This document shows, piece by piece, positions 9,655 through 17,952 of a stretch of DNA of 64,000 bases. Source of the DNA: Gammaproteobacteria bacterium (lineage in GTDB: Bacteria; Pseudomonadota; Gammaproteobacteria; Steroidobacterales; Steroidobacteraceae). The notes below the pieces were generated by a model. That model made no database searches, was not told the DNA's origin, and saw only the letters and a list, made by a program, of their open reading frames with translations. How positions within the stretch are numbered: the first letter of the stretch is position 1; every line of letters starts with the position of its first letter. The position numbers and the translations under genes are program-made. Location of the stretch: the NCBI GenBank assembly GCA_947469285.1, contig CANIOW010000001.1:124001-188000 (forward strand), read 5' to 3'.

Positions 9655-11259
9655 TTACATGGCCTGATAGTTCGGACCAGATCCACCTTCTGGTGTCACC
9701 CAGGTGATCTGGGCATACGGGTCTTTGATGTCGCAGGCCTTGCAATGCACGCAGTTGGCCGCGTTGATTTGCAGACGCTGACCACCGCTGCCGTCGTCCA
9801 CCATCTCATAGACGCCTGCCGGGCAGAAATACTGGCAAGGGTTGCCATACTCCGTGGCACACCTCGTGGCGCAAAGCGTGGTGTCGGCCACGCGCAGGTG
9901 GACTGGTTGGTCCTCCTCATGCTGGTTGCCGGCGTAGAACACGGCCGCCAGACGGTCACGCGGGGCAAGGCTGCGTTCGGTGCGCCAGTCACGATCCAGT
10001 TCAGGCGCAGCGTCCAGTCGGTGGAGCGTGGTGTGGTTGGCCTTGTTTTGTAAGGTCCAAGGAGAACGGCCACCCAAGACGGTTTCCAGTGCGCCATTGA
10101 GCATGCCGAGCCACAGTCCCTTCTTGAATCCCGGTTTGAAGTTGCGTACTTTGCGCAGCTCTTCGCCGCCTGGCGAGGCGCGCCAGGCCGCATCGAAGCC
10201 AGCGGTGCCACCGGTAGCCAGCCAATGCTCAGCCGCCAGCACACCGGAGCGGATCGCCTGATGCACGCCCTTAATGCGCGGCACATTCAGCGTGCCTGCG
10301 GTGCAGCCGATGAGTAATGCGCCTGGCATGTCCATCTTGGGCTGTGACTGCCAGCCGCCCGCGGCAATGGTGCGGGCGCCGTACTGCACCAGCTCGCCAC
10401 CTGCCAGCAGCTTGGCCACGGTGGGGTGGGCCTTGAACTGCTGGAAGGCTTCAAAGGGTTTGAACTTGGGGTCGCGGTAATCCAGCCCGACGACATACCC
10501 GACATACACGCGGTCACCGTCCAGGTGGTACAGGAAGCTACCGCCATAGGTGCCACGGTCCAAGGGGTAGCCGAGCGAATGTTGGATCAGACCTGGCTCC
10601 ACGCGGCCCGGTGGCAGTTGCCACAGTTCCTTGAAGCCAAGGCCAAACGTAGGCGCCGAGCGCCCCTCGTCCAGCGCAAACCGCTGGATGAGCGTTTTGG
10701 TGACGTGGCCGCGACTGCCTTCTGCAAATACTGTCAGGCGCGCATGGATGTCTGCCCCCGGCGTAAAGTTCGGGCCAGGTTCACCGGACTTGGTGATGCC
10801 CATGTCGCCGATGCGTACGCCTTTCACGGCCCCGGCCTCGTCAAACAAGGCTTCTGCCGCGGCAAAGCCTGGAAACACGTCGACGCCCAGGGCTTCCGCC
10901 TGCTGCGCGATCCACGGCGTTAGTTGTCCCAGTGAGACGATGAAATTGCCGTCGTTATGCAGCATGGGCGGCATGGGCAGCTTGAAAGATTTGTTCCGGG
11001 TCAGGAACAAGAACTCGTCTCGCTTGGCGGGCACGCAAGTGGCGGGCTGGTGTTCGCGCCAGGCCGGTAGCAGCGCGTCGAGCGGACCTGGATCCATGAC
11101 GCACCCAGAGAGTGCCTGAGCGCCTACTGCAGAGGCTTTTTCCAGAACGCAGACGCTGAGGTTGGCGTCGAGCTGTTTCAGCCGCACGGCGCAAGCGAGA
11201 CCCGCCGGGCCACCGCCTACTACCACCACGTCATATTCCATTACGTCACGGTCGCTCAT
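9655..11259 (-). CDS. Electron transfer flavoprotein-ubiquinone oxidoreductase
   Basis: This 534-residue flavoprotein passes electrons from ETF, reduced by acyl-CoA dehydrogenases, to ubiquinone in the inner membrane. The N-terminus has the FAD-binding GGGPAG (about residues 15-20). The C-terminus has a 4Fe-4S module, with cysteines in the GNPCQYFCPAG and NCVHCKACD segments and ending near GGSGPNYQAM, as in the family. It lies three bases downstream of an M16 peptidase gene and eight upstream of zapE, so it looks operonic. Its presence fits the thiolase, SDR, crotonase and IcmF genes around it: fatty or branched acyl-CoA oxidation. Confidence 0.95.
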   Translation of the reverse strand: MSDRDVMEYDVVVVGGGPAGLACAVRLKQLDANLSVCVLEKASAVGAQALSGCVMDPGPLDALLPAWREHQPATCVPAKRDEFLFLTRNKSFKLPMPPMLHNDGNFIVSLGQLTPWIAQQAEALGVDVFPGFAAAEALFDEAGAVKGVRIGDMGITKSGEPGPNFTPGADIHARLTVFAEGSRGHVTKTLIQRFALDEGRSAPTFGLGFKELWQLPPGRVEPGLIQHSLGYPLDRGTYGGSFLYHLDGDRVYVGYVVGLDYRDPKFKPFEAFQQFKAHPTVAKLLAGGELVQYGARTIAAGGWQSQPKMDMPGALLIGCTAGTLNVPRIKGVHQAIRSGVLAAEHWLATGGTAGFDAAWRASPGGEELRKVRNFKPGFKKGLWLGMLNGALETVLGGRSPWTLQNKANHTTLHRLDAAPELDRDWRTERSLAPRDRLAAVFYAGNQHEEDQPVHLRVADTTLCATRCATEYGNPCQYFCPAGVYEMVDDGSGGQRLQINAANCVHCKACDIKDPYAQITWVTPEGGSGPNYQAM

Positions 11260-11262
11260 GGT

Positions 11263-12696
11263 TCATGTCTCCGGCAGTACTTGTACTTGCGGCAGTGCCT
11301 TCACAGACTCCCGCACCTTGCTCATATCGCCCACCACCACCAGCGACATGCGCTGCGGGTTGAGGTGGGCTCGAAACACTTCGGTCAACCGCGCCGGCGT
11401 GACCGCGCGTACCGCTGATACATAGCTGGCGAGCCAGTGGTCAGACAGGCCGTGGAGATCCAGAAATGACAAGCGACTGATCAGGCCTTGTCGGCTGGAG
11501 ACGGACAGTGCAAGGCGCCCGATGAGCAGATTCTGGTTGCGCTGTAACTCGTCCTGCGGTGCGGGCTCTGCTTGCAGACGCTCGATTTCGCGATACACCT
11601 CGCGCAGCGCATCGGCCGTATCCTCACGCGTGACGTCCGCATCTTCTGACCAATCGGCTGCGCCGAGTTGTGGCGAGAGGCTGCTGGCGGGGGAATAGGC
11701 ATAACCTTTCGCTTCGCGGATGTTCAGGGTGATGCGTGAGAAGAACGCTCCTCCGAGCAGGCTGTTGGCCACTTGCAATGCGATCCAGTCCGGGTGCGAA
11801 GGGGAGACGACCGGCAGACCCAGCGACAGCGTGCTCTGGGGTGCGTCCGCACGCTCGATGAGTTTCACCCCCGCTACGAACGGCGGCAGTGGCGGGATGA
11901 GCGTAGCCGGTGTGCCGGCTACCCAGTCCCCGAAGGCTTGGCGCAACGCCGCTTCCATGCGCGTCCGGTCGAATTGCCCGGCCACGTACAGGTGGGTTCG
12001 GGCAGCGCCGAGCTGTGTACTGACGAAGTGCTGGATATCCTCGAGCCGGTACCCGGCGATGATCGCGTCACTGGGCAGTCCGCGGCCATAGGGGTGGTTG
12101 CCATACAGCAGCAAGGCATAGGCTTCGCTGGCAACGGTCTGCGCCTGTGAACGGGAGATGCTAACGTTGCGCGCCATGTCGCTGCGCAAGCGTTCCAGCT
12201 CGGTGGCTGGCAGGCGCGGGTGTCGCAGGACATCCGCGATGACCATGGCTGCGTCCGGGCCGCGTTCAGCCAGCACGTCCAGCGACACGCTAAGTTGTGT
12301 GCCGCCGCTGCTAACGCCAAGGCTACCCCCCATGCCAGCGACATACCGGTCCAGGGTGGGGCCGTCACGGTCACCGGCACCTTCTGCCATCAGGTTGGTG
12401 GTGAGGTCCGCCAGCCCGGGCTGCACGCCGTCATCGATGTTGCCGGTGCGGACCACGGCTACCAGCGATACTTTCGGCACGCCGCCAAAAGGAATGAAAC
12501 TGATGCGCAGTCCGTTGGGGAGCTGCACCGTATCGCGCGCAGGCGGGATGAAGTCGCGTGGCGTGCCTACCGCTGGTACCTTGGACAGGTCCACGGCAGC
12601 CTGTGCCGGCATAACGAGTGCGGCGACCAGCGCCGCGAGAAAGAGCGCAAGACGCGTGCAGCGCCGGCGTCCGGGCAGGTGGTTGAAGCCGTTCAC
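11263..12696 (-). CDS. M16-family peptidase-like protein, probably the non-catalytic partner
   Basis: A 477-residue secreted protein with a clear signal peptide (hydrophobic segment ending MPAQA) and the two-domain M16 fold. Where the inverted zinc motif HxxEH should stand, the sequence reads LTTNLMAEGAG, so the metal ligands are missing. Families like this form pairs in which one subunit is catalytic and the other shapes the chamber. It starts at a GTG that overlaps the stop of the upstream M16 gene by four bases, strongly suggesting translational coupling and a heterodimer. Exported to the periplasm. Substrate unknown. Confidence 0.88.
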   Translation of the reverse strand: MNGFNHLPGRRRCTRLALFLAALVAALVMPAQAAVDLSKVPAVGTPRDFIPPARDTVQLPNGLRISFIPFGGVPKVSLVAVVRTGNIDDGVQPGLADLTTNLMAEGAGDRDGPTLDRYVAGMGGSLGVSSGGTQLSVSLDVLAERGPDAAMVIADVLRHPRLPATELERLRSDMARNVSISRSQAQTVASEAYALLLYGNHPYGRGLPSDAIIAGYRLEDIQHFVSTQLGAARTHLYVAGQFDRTRMEAALRQAFGDWVAGTPATLIPPLPPFVAGVKLIERADAPQSTLSLGLPVVSPSHPDWIALQVANSLLGGAFFSRITLNIREAKGYAYSPASSLSPQLGAADWSEDADVTREDTADALREVYREIERLQAEPAPQDELQRNQNLLIGRLALSVSSRQGLISRLSFLDLHGLSDHWLASYVSAVRAVTPARLTEVFRAHLNPQRMSLVVVGDMSKVRESVKALPQVQVLPET

Positions 12697-14222
12697 TGGG
12701 CACCTCCGCGGGACTGGTTCGTGCCGGTCTTGGCCGCGCCGGGCGCGGCCTCCTTGGGGGCGGCGCCAGCTTCAAGCGTTAGTACCGTCCGGTTCTCGGG
12801 GCGCAGCCAGCGGCGTGCGGCATCCTGCACCTGCGCTGGGGTCACCGAACGCAGTTCGGCTTCCAGTCGATTGATGCGTGCCGGGTCGTCATCGAACAGT
12901 GCAAACGCAGCGAGCAGATCCACCAGACCGAAGCGGCTGCTGCTGCCCACCACGTCGTAGAGCCCTGAACGCAGCGTGGTCATTGCGCGGTTCATCTCTT
13001 CTGTGGTGGGTGGTCGGGCGGTAAATTCCGCCACCGTAGCATCGATCGCCGCCAACACGGCAGCGCTTGAGGTCTTGGCATCGTGGATCAGATAGACGCT
13101 GAACAGCATCGGGCCGTCGTAGTTGTATTCGTTGCCCAGCAGGTTCACGCCACCATCGATGCTGCTGCTGATGCCTTGATCGCGCACGATACGCTGGCGC
13201 AATAAGCTGGCATCGCCTTGCAGCAGCAACTGGTCCACGATGGACATGGCACGCCAGTCCTGGGTGTTGCGCTCGGGCATGTGCCAGCCCACGGCGAGAG
13301 CCGGGCGCGGCGCGATCTTGTCGAGGTAACTGGCGCGCTTCTCGACGGTTTGTACAGGTTCAGAGATGTCAGGGCGAGCCGGTGTGGCGCGTGCTGGCAG
13401 ACTGCCGAAGTGCTGATCGATCCAGGCTTTTGTCCGCACTGTGTCGAAGTCACCAGCGACCACAAGCACGGCGTTCGACGGCGCGTAGTAGCTATTGAAG
13501 AAGGACTGCACATCTTCGAGTGTGGCGGCGTCCAGTTCGGTCAGGTCACCATAAAAATTGTGGGCGTTGTTCCAGTTGGTGTTGGCGTATTGCGGCAGGC
13601 TTAGCCACGGAAATCCGCCATAGGGCCGGTTGAGCACATTCACACGCACCTCGTTCTTCACCACCCCTTGTTGGTTGGCCAGGCTGGCGGCGTTGATATC
13701 AAGGCCACGCATGCGGTCGGCCTCAACCCAGAGCACCGACTCCAGCACATGGGCCGGCACTACCTGAAAGTAATTAGTGAAATCGAAGCGGGTACTGCCA
13801 TTGAGCATGCCGCCATTACCCGAGACGATTTGGTCCAGGCCACCTTTAGGCAGGTTGGGCGTGCCTTGGAACATCAGGTGTTCGAACAGGTGCGCGAAGC
13901 CCGTGCGCCCTTGGGGTTCGGTACGAAAGCCGATACGGTAGTACACGCCGACGGTGACTGTCGGCAGGGTGGGGTCACGCGAGAGCACAACGCGCAGCCC
14001 ATTGGCCAGAGAGTAGTACTCCACTGGCACTTGGAGCGCGGGTGCGGCCAGTGGCGCTGCTGCGCTGCTGGTGGGCTGGCGCGGTGCGGGCGCGGTGACG
14101 CAGCCGGCGAGCAGTACCGCATACGTGGCCGTCAGGGCTGCCCAAGACATCATGGCGGACGTGAAGCGCGGCTGGCGCACAGCATGGGCCGGTGGCGGAG
14201 GTCGGGGCGGCGAGACGTTCAT
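12693..14222 (-). CDS. M16-family zinc metallopeptidase, predicted lipoprotein
   Basis: This 509-residue protein has the complete catalytic motif HLFEH and a downstream glutamate in the VVKNEVRVN segment, as in pitrilysin/insulinase enzymes. The ATG at 14220-14222 is preceded by CAGGAG; the frame is open to 14321 but without a comparable signal. The N-terminus has a hydrophobic segment ending in the lipobox LLAGC41, so it is probably a lipid-anchored periplasmic enzyme. The next gene encodes an M16 protein without the zinc motif, so the two probably work as a pair on small peptides or misfolded fragments (inference). Confidence 0.9.
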   Translation of the reverse strand: MNVSPPRPPPPAHAVRQPRFTSAMMSWAALTATYAVLLAGCVTAPAPRQPTSSAAAPLAAPALQVPVEYYSLANGLRVVLSRDPTLPTVTVGVYYRIGFRTEPQGRTGFAHLFEHLMFQGTPNLPKGGLDQIVSGNGGMLNGSTRFDFTNYFQVVPAHVLESVLWVEADRMRGLDINAASLANQQGVVKNEVRVNVLNRPYGGFPWLSLPQYANTNWNNAHNFYGDLTELDAATLEDVQSFFNSYYAPSNAVLVVAGDFDTVRTKAWIDQHFGSLPARATPARPDISEPVQTVEKRASYLDKIAPRPALAVGWHMPERNTQDWRAMSIVDQLLLQGDASLLRQRIVRDQGISSSIDGGVNLLGNEYNYDGPMLFSVYLIHDAKTSSAAVLAAIDATVAEFTARPPTTEEMNRAMTTLRSGLYDVVGSSSRFGLVDLLAAFALFDDDPARINRLEAELRSVTPAQVQDAARRWLRPENRTVLTLEAGAAPKEAAPGAAKTGTNQSRGGAQ

Positions 14223-14321
14223 GGGCGAACTCCTGAGGCGGGGCACAAACCCCGTGGCGAGGCCGGCATGATGCGGCCTCGCCGTCCGGCGCTCAAGCGG
14301 GGCGTGGCCCCGCCGCTCCAT

Positions 14322-15089
14322 TCAGAAGCGCAGACCGCCGTCGACGCCGATGCAGCGGCCGCTGAAGAAGTCGTTTTCAGCGATGAAAACCGCGGTGTTG
14401 GCAATTTCGGCCGGCTGACCGAGGCGTTTAAGCGGCACTGGAGCGGTTACCTTCGCCAGGGTTTCCGGCGTCATGGCGGAGAGGATTTCCGTGGCGCAGA
14501 AACCCGGAGCAATCGCGCCGGCCCGAATGCCATAGCGGGCCAATTCCTTGGCCCAAACCTCGGCCATGGCCACGACACCGGCCTTGGTAGCGCAGTAGTT
14601 GGTCTGGCCAACATTCCCGTTTCTCGAGATGGACGAGATGTTGATAATGACCCCGCCATTACCGAGCTTGATCATCCGTTCTGCCACTTCGCGACCGCAC
14701 AGGAACACCCCGGTCAGGTTGACGTTGATCACTGCGTTCCATTGGTCATAGCCCATTTTGCCGGTGACCACGCCATCCTTGACCTTGATCAGTAGGCCAT
14801 CCTTGACGATGCCGGCATTGTTGACCAGCACATCCAAACGGCCGGTAGCGGCGAGTACACCATCCATCGTGGCGATGACGCCGGCTTCGTCAGCGACGTT
14901 GACCGGGAAGGTATGCACCTGCACGCCGGGAATTTCTGCCTCGAGCGAGGCGCGGGCCGCGTCTAGGTCTGCGGGGTTCAGGTCGAGCAGGGCGAGCTTC
15001 GCGCCCTTGGCGCCGAAGCTGGAGGCCATCGCCCGGCCTAGACCGCGCGCACCACCGGTAATGACTACTGTTTTGCCATTCAGATCCAT
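14322..15089 (-). CDS. FabG-like 3-oxoacyl reductase (SDR family)
   Basis: A 255-residue short-chain dehydrogenase with TGGARGLG at residues 11-18, NNAG at 90-93, serines at 152-153 and YCATK with Tyr165/Lys169. The C-terminal CIGVDGGLRF is typical of FabG-like enzymes. I use the ATG at 15087-15089, with a GGGGG stretch upstream; the longer open frame to 15314 overlaps a terminator and has a low-complexity Arg/Pro start. It is not next to fab genes but lies near a thiolase and ETF-QO, so a beta-oxidation-type 3-hydroxyacyl-CoA dehydrogenase role is as likely as fatty acid synthesis. Confidence 0.9.
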   Translation of the reverse strand: MDLNGKTVVITGGARGLGRAMASSFGAKGAKLALLDLNPADLDAARASLEAEIPGVQVHTFPVNVADEAGVIATMDGVLAATGRLDVLVNNAGIVKDGLLIKVKDGVVTGKMGYDQWNAVINVNLTGVFLCGREVAERMIKLGNGGVIINISSISRNGNVGQTNYCATKAGVVAMAEVWAKELARYGIRAGAIAPGFCATEILSAMTPETLAKVTAPVPLKRLGQPAEIANTAVFIAENDFFSGRCIGVDGGLRF

Positions 15090-15167
15090 CGCGAGAACCC
15101 CCAGTTCAATGGTTTGACGTTCCCCACGGAACGGTGTGGGAGCAGAGCCTAGCAGTTTGTGCGACGC

Positions 15168-15200
15168 AAAAAAAGACGGGCTGAACGCGTGTACAGCCCG
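15168..15200 (-). terminator. Intrinsic terminator after the OsmC-like gene
   Basis: Read on the minus strand, CGGGCTG, a ten-base loop and CAGCCCG form a perfect seven-base stem, followed by TC and a run of seven T. It starts eight bases beyond the stop codon of the OsmC-like gene, so it should end that transcript and separate it from the FabG-like gene. Confidence 0.85.
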
Positions 15201-15207
15201 CTGGTTC

Positions 15208-15882
15208 TCAGGTCTTGGCGCCCTTGGCCTTGGCCGCCTTGGCTTTGGCGGCCTTGGTAGCCTTGCTGGTCTGCTTCCGCCGTTGCTTGCGCGGGGGGCT
15301 CGCTGACGCCTCAAGGCGGTCGGCGGGCAAAGTCCCAGCCGGGCAGTTCAGCTGTTCGGTAAACAGTGGGATGGGATCGCCAGCGCGGTACCACGTGACT
15401 ACCAGTGGAATCTTGGCCAGCGCGAACAGGCCGAGCTGTGGGCAGCGACGGTGGGTTTCGGTAGCCAGTGCGCGGACTTTCTTGGCGCTCTCGTGAGTGT
15501 CGAGCACCAGGTCAAAATCCAGTTGTTCGTACTGCGGACGCAAATGCAGATCAAAGAAGAAGCCGCGGATATCGATCAGCGAACGAACCTTGGTGCCAAG
15601 GTCTGCCAGCCGAAATTTCTGGTCGCGCGCGACGACGCGCACAGTGATTGAGGTGCAAGCGGCGAGGGCGGCAAGCTGTGCATGGACAGGCGTCCAGCCG
15701 CGGGAGCGGCCACTGAGTTTGGTTTTGTCGTTGGGGCCCGCGGTGATGTCAAAGCCTTCCGGCTCATCGAACATCAGGCTGGGCTGGCCATCGAAATAAG
15801 ACTCCACGCGCATCTGCTCGAACGCACGCGTAGTCACTTCGGAAATCCCGATGTAATCGGGGTACTTGACGCCTTCTTTCAC
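15208..15882 (-). CDS. OsmC-like protein with a Lys/Ala-rich C-terminal tail
   Basis: This 224-residue protein has an OsmC/Ohr-type fold: an N-terminal beta-rich part, then the first redox cysteine in LAACTSITV and a second in THRRCPQLG. Family members reduce organic hydroperoxides, although many paralogues have unknown substrates. It starts at GTG 15880-15882 with GGGAGAG upstream. About 26 extra C-terminal residues are a highly basic Lys/Ala-rich segment (AKAAKAK-type repeats), like histone H1 tails and not part of the usual domain. The tail may bind nucleic acid or membrane (inference). Followed by a good terminator. Confidence 0.85.
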   Translation of the reverse strand: MKEGVKYPDYIGISEVTTRAFEQMRVESYFDGQPSLMFDEPEGFDITAGPNDKTKLSGRSRGWTPVHAQLAALAACTSITVRVVARDQKFRLADLGTKVRSLIDIRGFFFDLHLRPQYEQLDFDLVLDTHESAKKVRALATETHRRCPQLGLFALAKIPLVVTWYRAGDPIPLFTEQLNCPAGTLPADRLEASASPPRKQRRKQTSKATKAAKAKAAKAKGAKT

Positions 15883-15937
15883 TGTGGCTCTCCCTAGGAA
15901 TGACTCCTAGGGCAGAGCCTAACCGTAAACGACGTGG

Positions 15938-17119
15938 TTAGACCAGTTCGATGGCAATGGCGGTGGCTTCACCGCCCCCGATGCACAGTGCCGCCACACC
16001 ACGCTTGCCACCGCGCGCTTGCAGCGCGGCAATGAGCGTGGCAAGGATGCGTGCGCCGGTGGCGCCGACGGGGTGACCGAGCGCGCAGGCGCCGCCGTTA
16101 ACATTCACGCGCGCGTGGTCGAGCTGCAGTTCATGCATGGCTGCCATGGCCACGGTGGCAAACGCTTCGTTGATTTCCCACAGGTCCACATCGGCCACCT
16201 GCCAGCCAGTCTTGGTCAGAACTTTCTGCAGTGCGCCGATGGGGGCGGTGGTGAACCACTCTGGTGCATGCGCATGGCTGGCATAGGCCACGATGCGGGC
16301 GATGGGCTGCAAGCCTTTCGCCGCGGCGGCGGAGGCACGGGCAAGCACAAGAGCTGCAGCACCGTCTGAGATGGAGGAGGAGGAAGCCGCAGTCACCGTG
16401 CCGTCCTTCGAGAAGGCGGCCTTGAGTGTGGGAATCTTCGCCAGATCACAGGTGCCGGGGGTTTCATCGGCGGCCACCACGACGTCGCCCTTGCGGCCCT
16501 TGATGGTGACTGGCACGGTTTCACCGGCAAAACGACCTTCAGCGAGTGCACTTTGCGCGCGACGCACCGATTCGCTGGCGAAGGCGTCTTGCTGCTCACG
16601 GGTGAAACCGTATTTTGCGGCCGCGGCATCGCCGAAGCAGCCCATCAGCTTGCCGTCGAAAGGACTTTGCAAACCGTCGTAGAACATATGGTCTAGCAAT
16701 TCGCCATGGCCCATACGGTACCCGCCGCGTGCCTTCAGGAGCAGGTAGGGTGCGTTGGTCATCGATTCAAGGCCACCGGCCACGGCAAAGTCACTGTCAC
16801 CACTGCGCAGGCTGTCAGCAGCCATCATCACGGCCTTCATGCCAGAGCCGCACATCTTGTTGACCGTGGTGGCTGGCACCGAGTCTGGAATGCCGGCCCC
16901 AAGTGCCGCCTGCCGGGCAGGAGCCTGACCTTGTCCAGCGGGCAACACACAGCCCATGATGACTTCGTTGACGTCAGCCGGTGACAAGCCGCTGGCGGCG
17001 AGTGCGCCACGGATGGCCGCGGCGCCGAGCTGTGGTGCAGTGGCACCACTGAGTACGCCTTGAAAGGCACCGATGGGCGTGCGTTTGGCGGCCAGGATGA
17101 CGATGTTTTCTGCGGTCAT
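15938..17119 (-). CDS. Acetyl-CoA C-acyltransferase (thiolase)
   Basis: A 393-residue thiolase that cleaves or forms 3-oxoacyl-CoA. All catalytic landmarks are present: the acylated cysteine in NKMCGSG (Cys90), the histidine in GHPVGATG (His349) and the proton-transfer cysteine in CIGGGE (Cys379). The ATG at 17117-17119 is preceded by AAGGA, better than the upstream in-frame ATG at 17158. Acetoacetyl-CoA thiolase and longer-chain thiolases cannot be told apart by eye. It stands between an OsmC gene and a divergently controlled tetR. Confidence 0.93.
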   Translation of the reverse strand: MTAENIVILAAKRTPIGAFQGVLSGATAPQLGAAAIRGALAASGLSPADVNEVIMGCVLPAGQGQAPARQAALGAGIPDSVPATTVNKMCGSGMKAVMMAADSLRSGDSDFAVAGGLESMTNAPYLLLKARGGYRMGHGELLDHMFYDGLQSPFDGKLMGCFGDAAAAKYGFTREQQDAFASESVRRAQSALAEGRFAGETVPVTIKGRKGDVVVAADETPGTCDLAKIPTLKAAFSKDGTVTAASSSSISDGAAALVLARASAAAAKGLQPIARIVAYASHAHAPEWFTTAPIGALQKVLTKTGWQVADVDLWEINEAFATVAMAAMHELQLDHARVNVNGGACALGHPVGATGARILATLIAALQARGGKRGVAALCIGGGEATAIAIELV

Positions 17120-17219
17120 GTCAGCGTCCTTCAGTTCGAGGGGGCGTGGATCGGCCACTGCCTAGAGGGCGACAGCCTATTGTTGCGGTGCAATAAAGAC
17201 AAGGGGCGGGCGTCCAGCG

Positions 17220-17867
17220 TCAGGGGGTGGCGCTCAGGCCGTGATCAAACAGGTCGAAGAAACGGTCGGCAATTTCCGCAGGCGTGAGCGCGGCATCTTC
17301 ACGGTGCCAGTGGGTGATCCAGTTCATGGCACCGGCCAGCGCAAAAGCCACCATCTTCGGGTCGCAAGCGCGGAAGTCACCCGCTTCAATACCCTCGCGG
17401 ACCAGTCGGCGGATGCCCTGGTCGATCTCTACCTTGGCGGCTTTGATGGCGCCACTCATGGTCTCGCTCAGGTCCTGGTCTTCAGCGCGCACCATGCACC
17501 AACCGAACTCGGAAGTAATGGCTTCGATATAACCCACCACCACGGCGTGTAGCCGTTCGCGGGCGGTGCGTGCTGCTGGCGGGGGCGAGCGCAGGCTCAG
17601 CAGAATGCGCTCCACTCCCAGACGGAAGCACTCGAAAAGAATTTCCTCTTTGTTTTCCACATACCGGTACAAAGTCGGCTTGGTCACGCTGAGCGCAGTG
17701 GCCAGATCGTCGAGAGACGTGTGGTGATAGCCACGCTCGCGGAACAGGCGGGCGGCCGCGCTGATGACGGCATCGCGTTTGACGGCACGGTTCTGCGCGC
17801 GGTCGCCGCTGGGCTTCCAAGGAGATTCCGTAGCGGGGTTCGCGGTAGGGTGCATGGGGCCGTTCAT
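17220..17867 (-). CDS. TetR-family regulator divergent from icmF
   Basis: A 215-residue TetR protein. The helix-turn-helix runs from AVISAAARLF to the TKPTLYRYVENKEE segment with the conserved YxYVxxKE pattern. The C-terminal helices form the effector pocket. It is divergent from icmF with only 85 bp between starts, and that interval contains inverted repeats overlapping the icmF promoter. It is therefore very likely the repressor of icmF and of itself, with an acyl-CoA as probable inducer (inference from TetR regulators of acyl-CoA degradation). Confidence 0.92.
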   Translation of the reverse strand: MNGPMHPTANPATESPWKPSGDRAQNRAVKRDAVISAAARLFRERGYHHTSLDDLATALSVTKPTLYRYVENKEEILFECFRLGVERILLSLRSPPPAARTARERLHAVVVGYIEAITSEFGWCMVRAEDQDLSETMSGAIKAAKVEIDQGIRRLVREGIEAGDFRACDPKMVAFALAGAMNWITHWHREDAALTPAEIADRFFDLFDHGLSATP

Positions 17868-17922
17868 TGACCTGTAACGGGGGACAAGTATACTCGCCAG
17901 TAATCCCGTTACCAGCGGGTAA
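17867..17922 (+). promoter_or_regulatory. icmF promoter with TetR-type operators
   Basis: TTGACC at 17867-17872 and TATACT at 17889-17894 are separated by 16 bp and point toward icmF. GTAACGGG (17874-17881) lies inside the spacer and its inverse CCCGTTAC is at 17905-17912. A compact palindrome, TTACC-AGCG-GGTAA, occupies 17909-17922 just downstream of the -10. Binding of the neighbouring TetR protein here would block icmF transcription; the -35 overlaps the tetR start codon, so tetR should be autoregulated. Confidence 0.65.
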
Positions 17923-17952
17923 TGTCTTTATTGTCCGACCAGAGAGCTCGCC

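Noticed and set aside
13668-14795. A 375-codon plus-strand open frame
   Set aside because: It is antisense to the M16 lipoprotein and FabG-like genes, with no recognisable domain or ribosome site.
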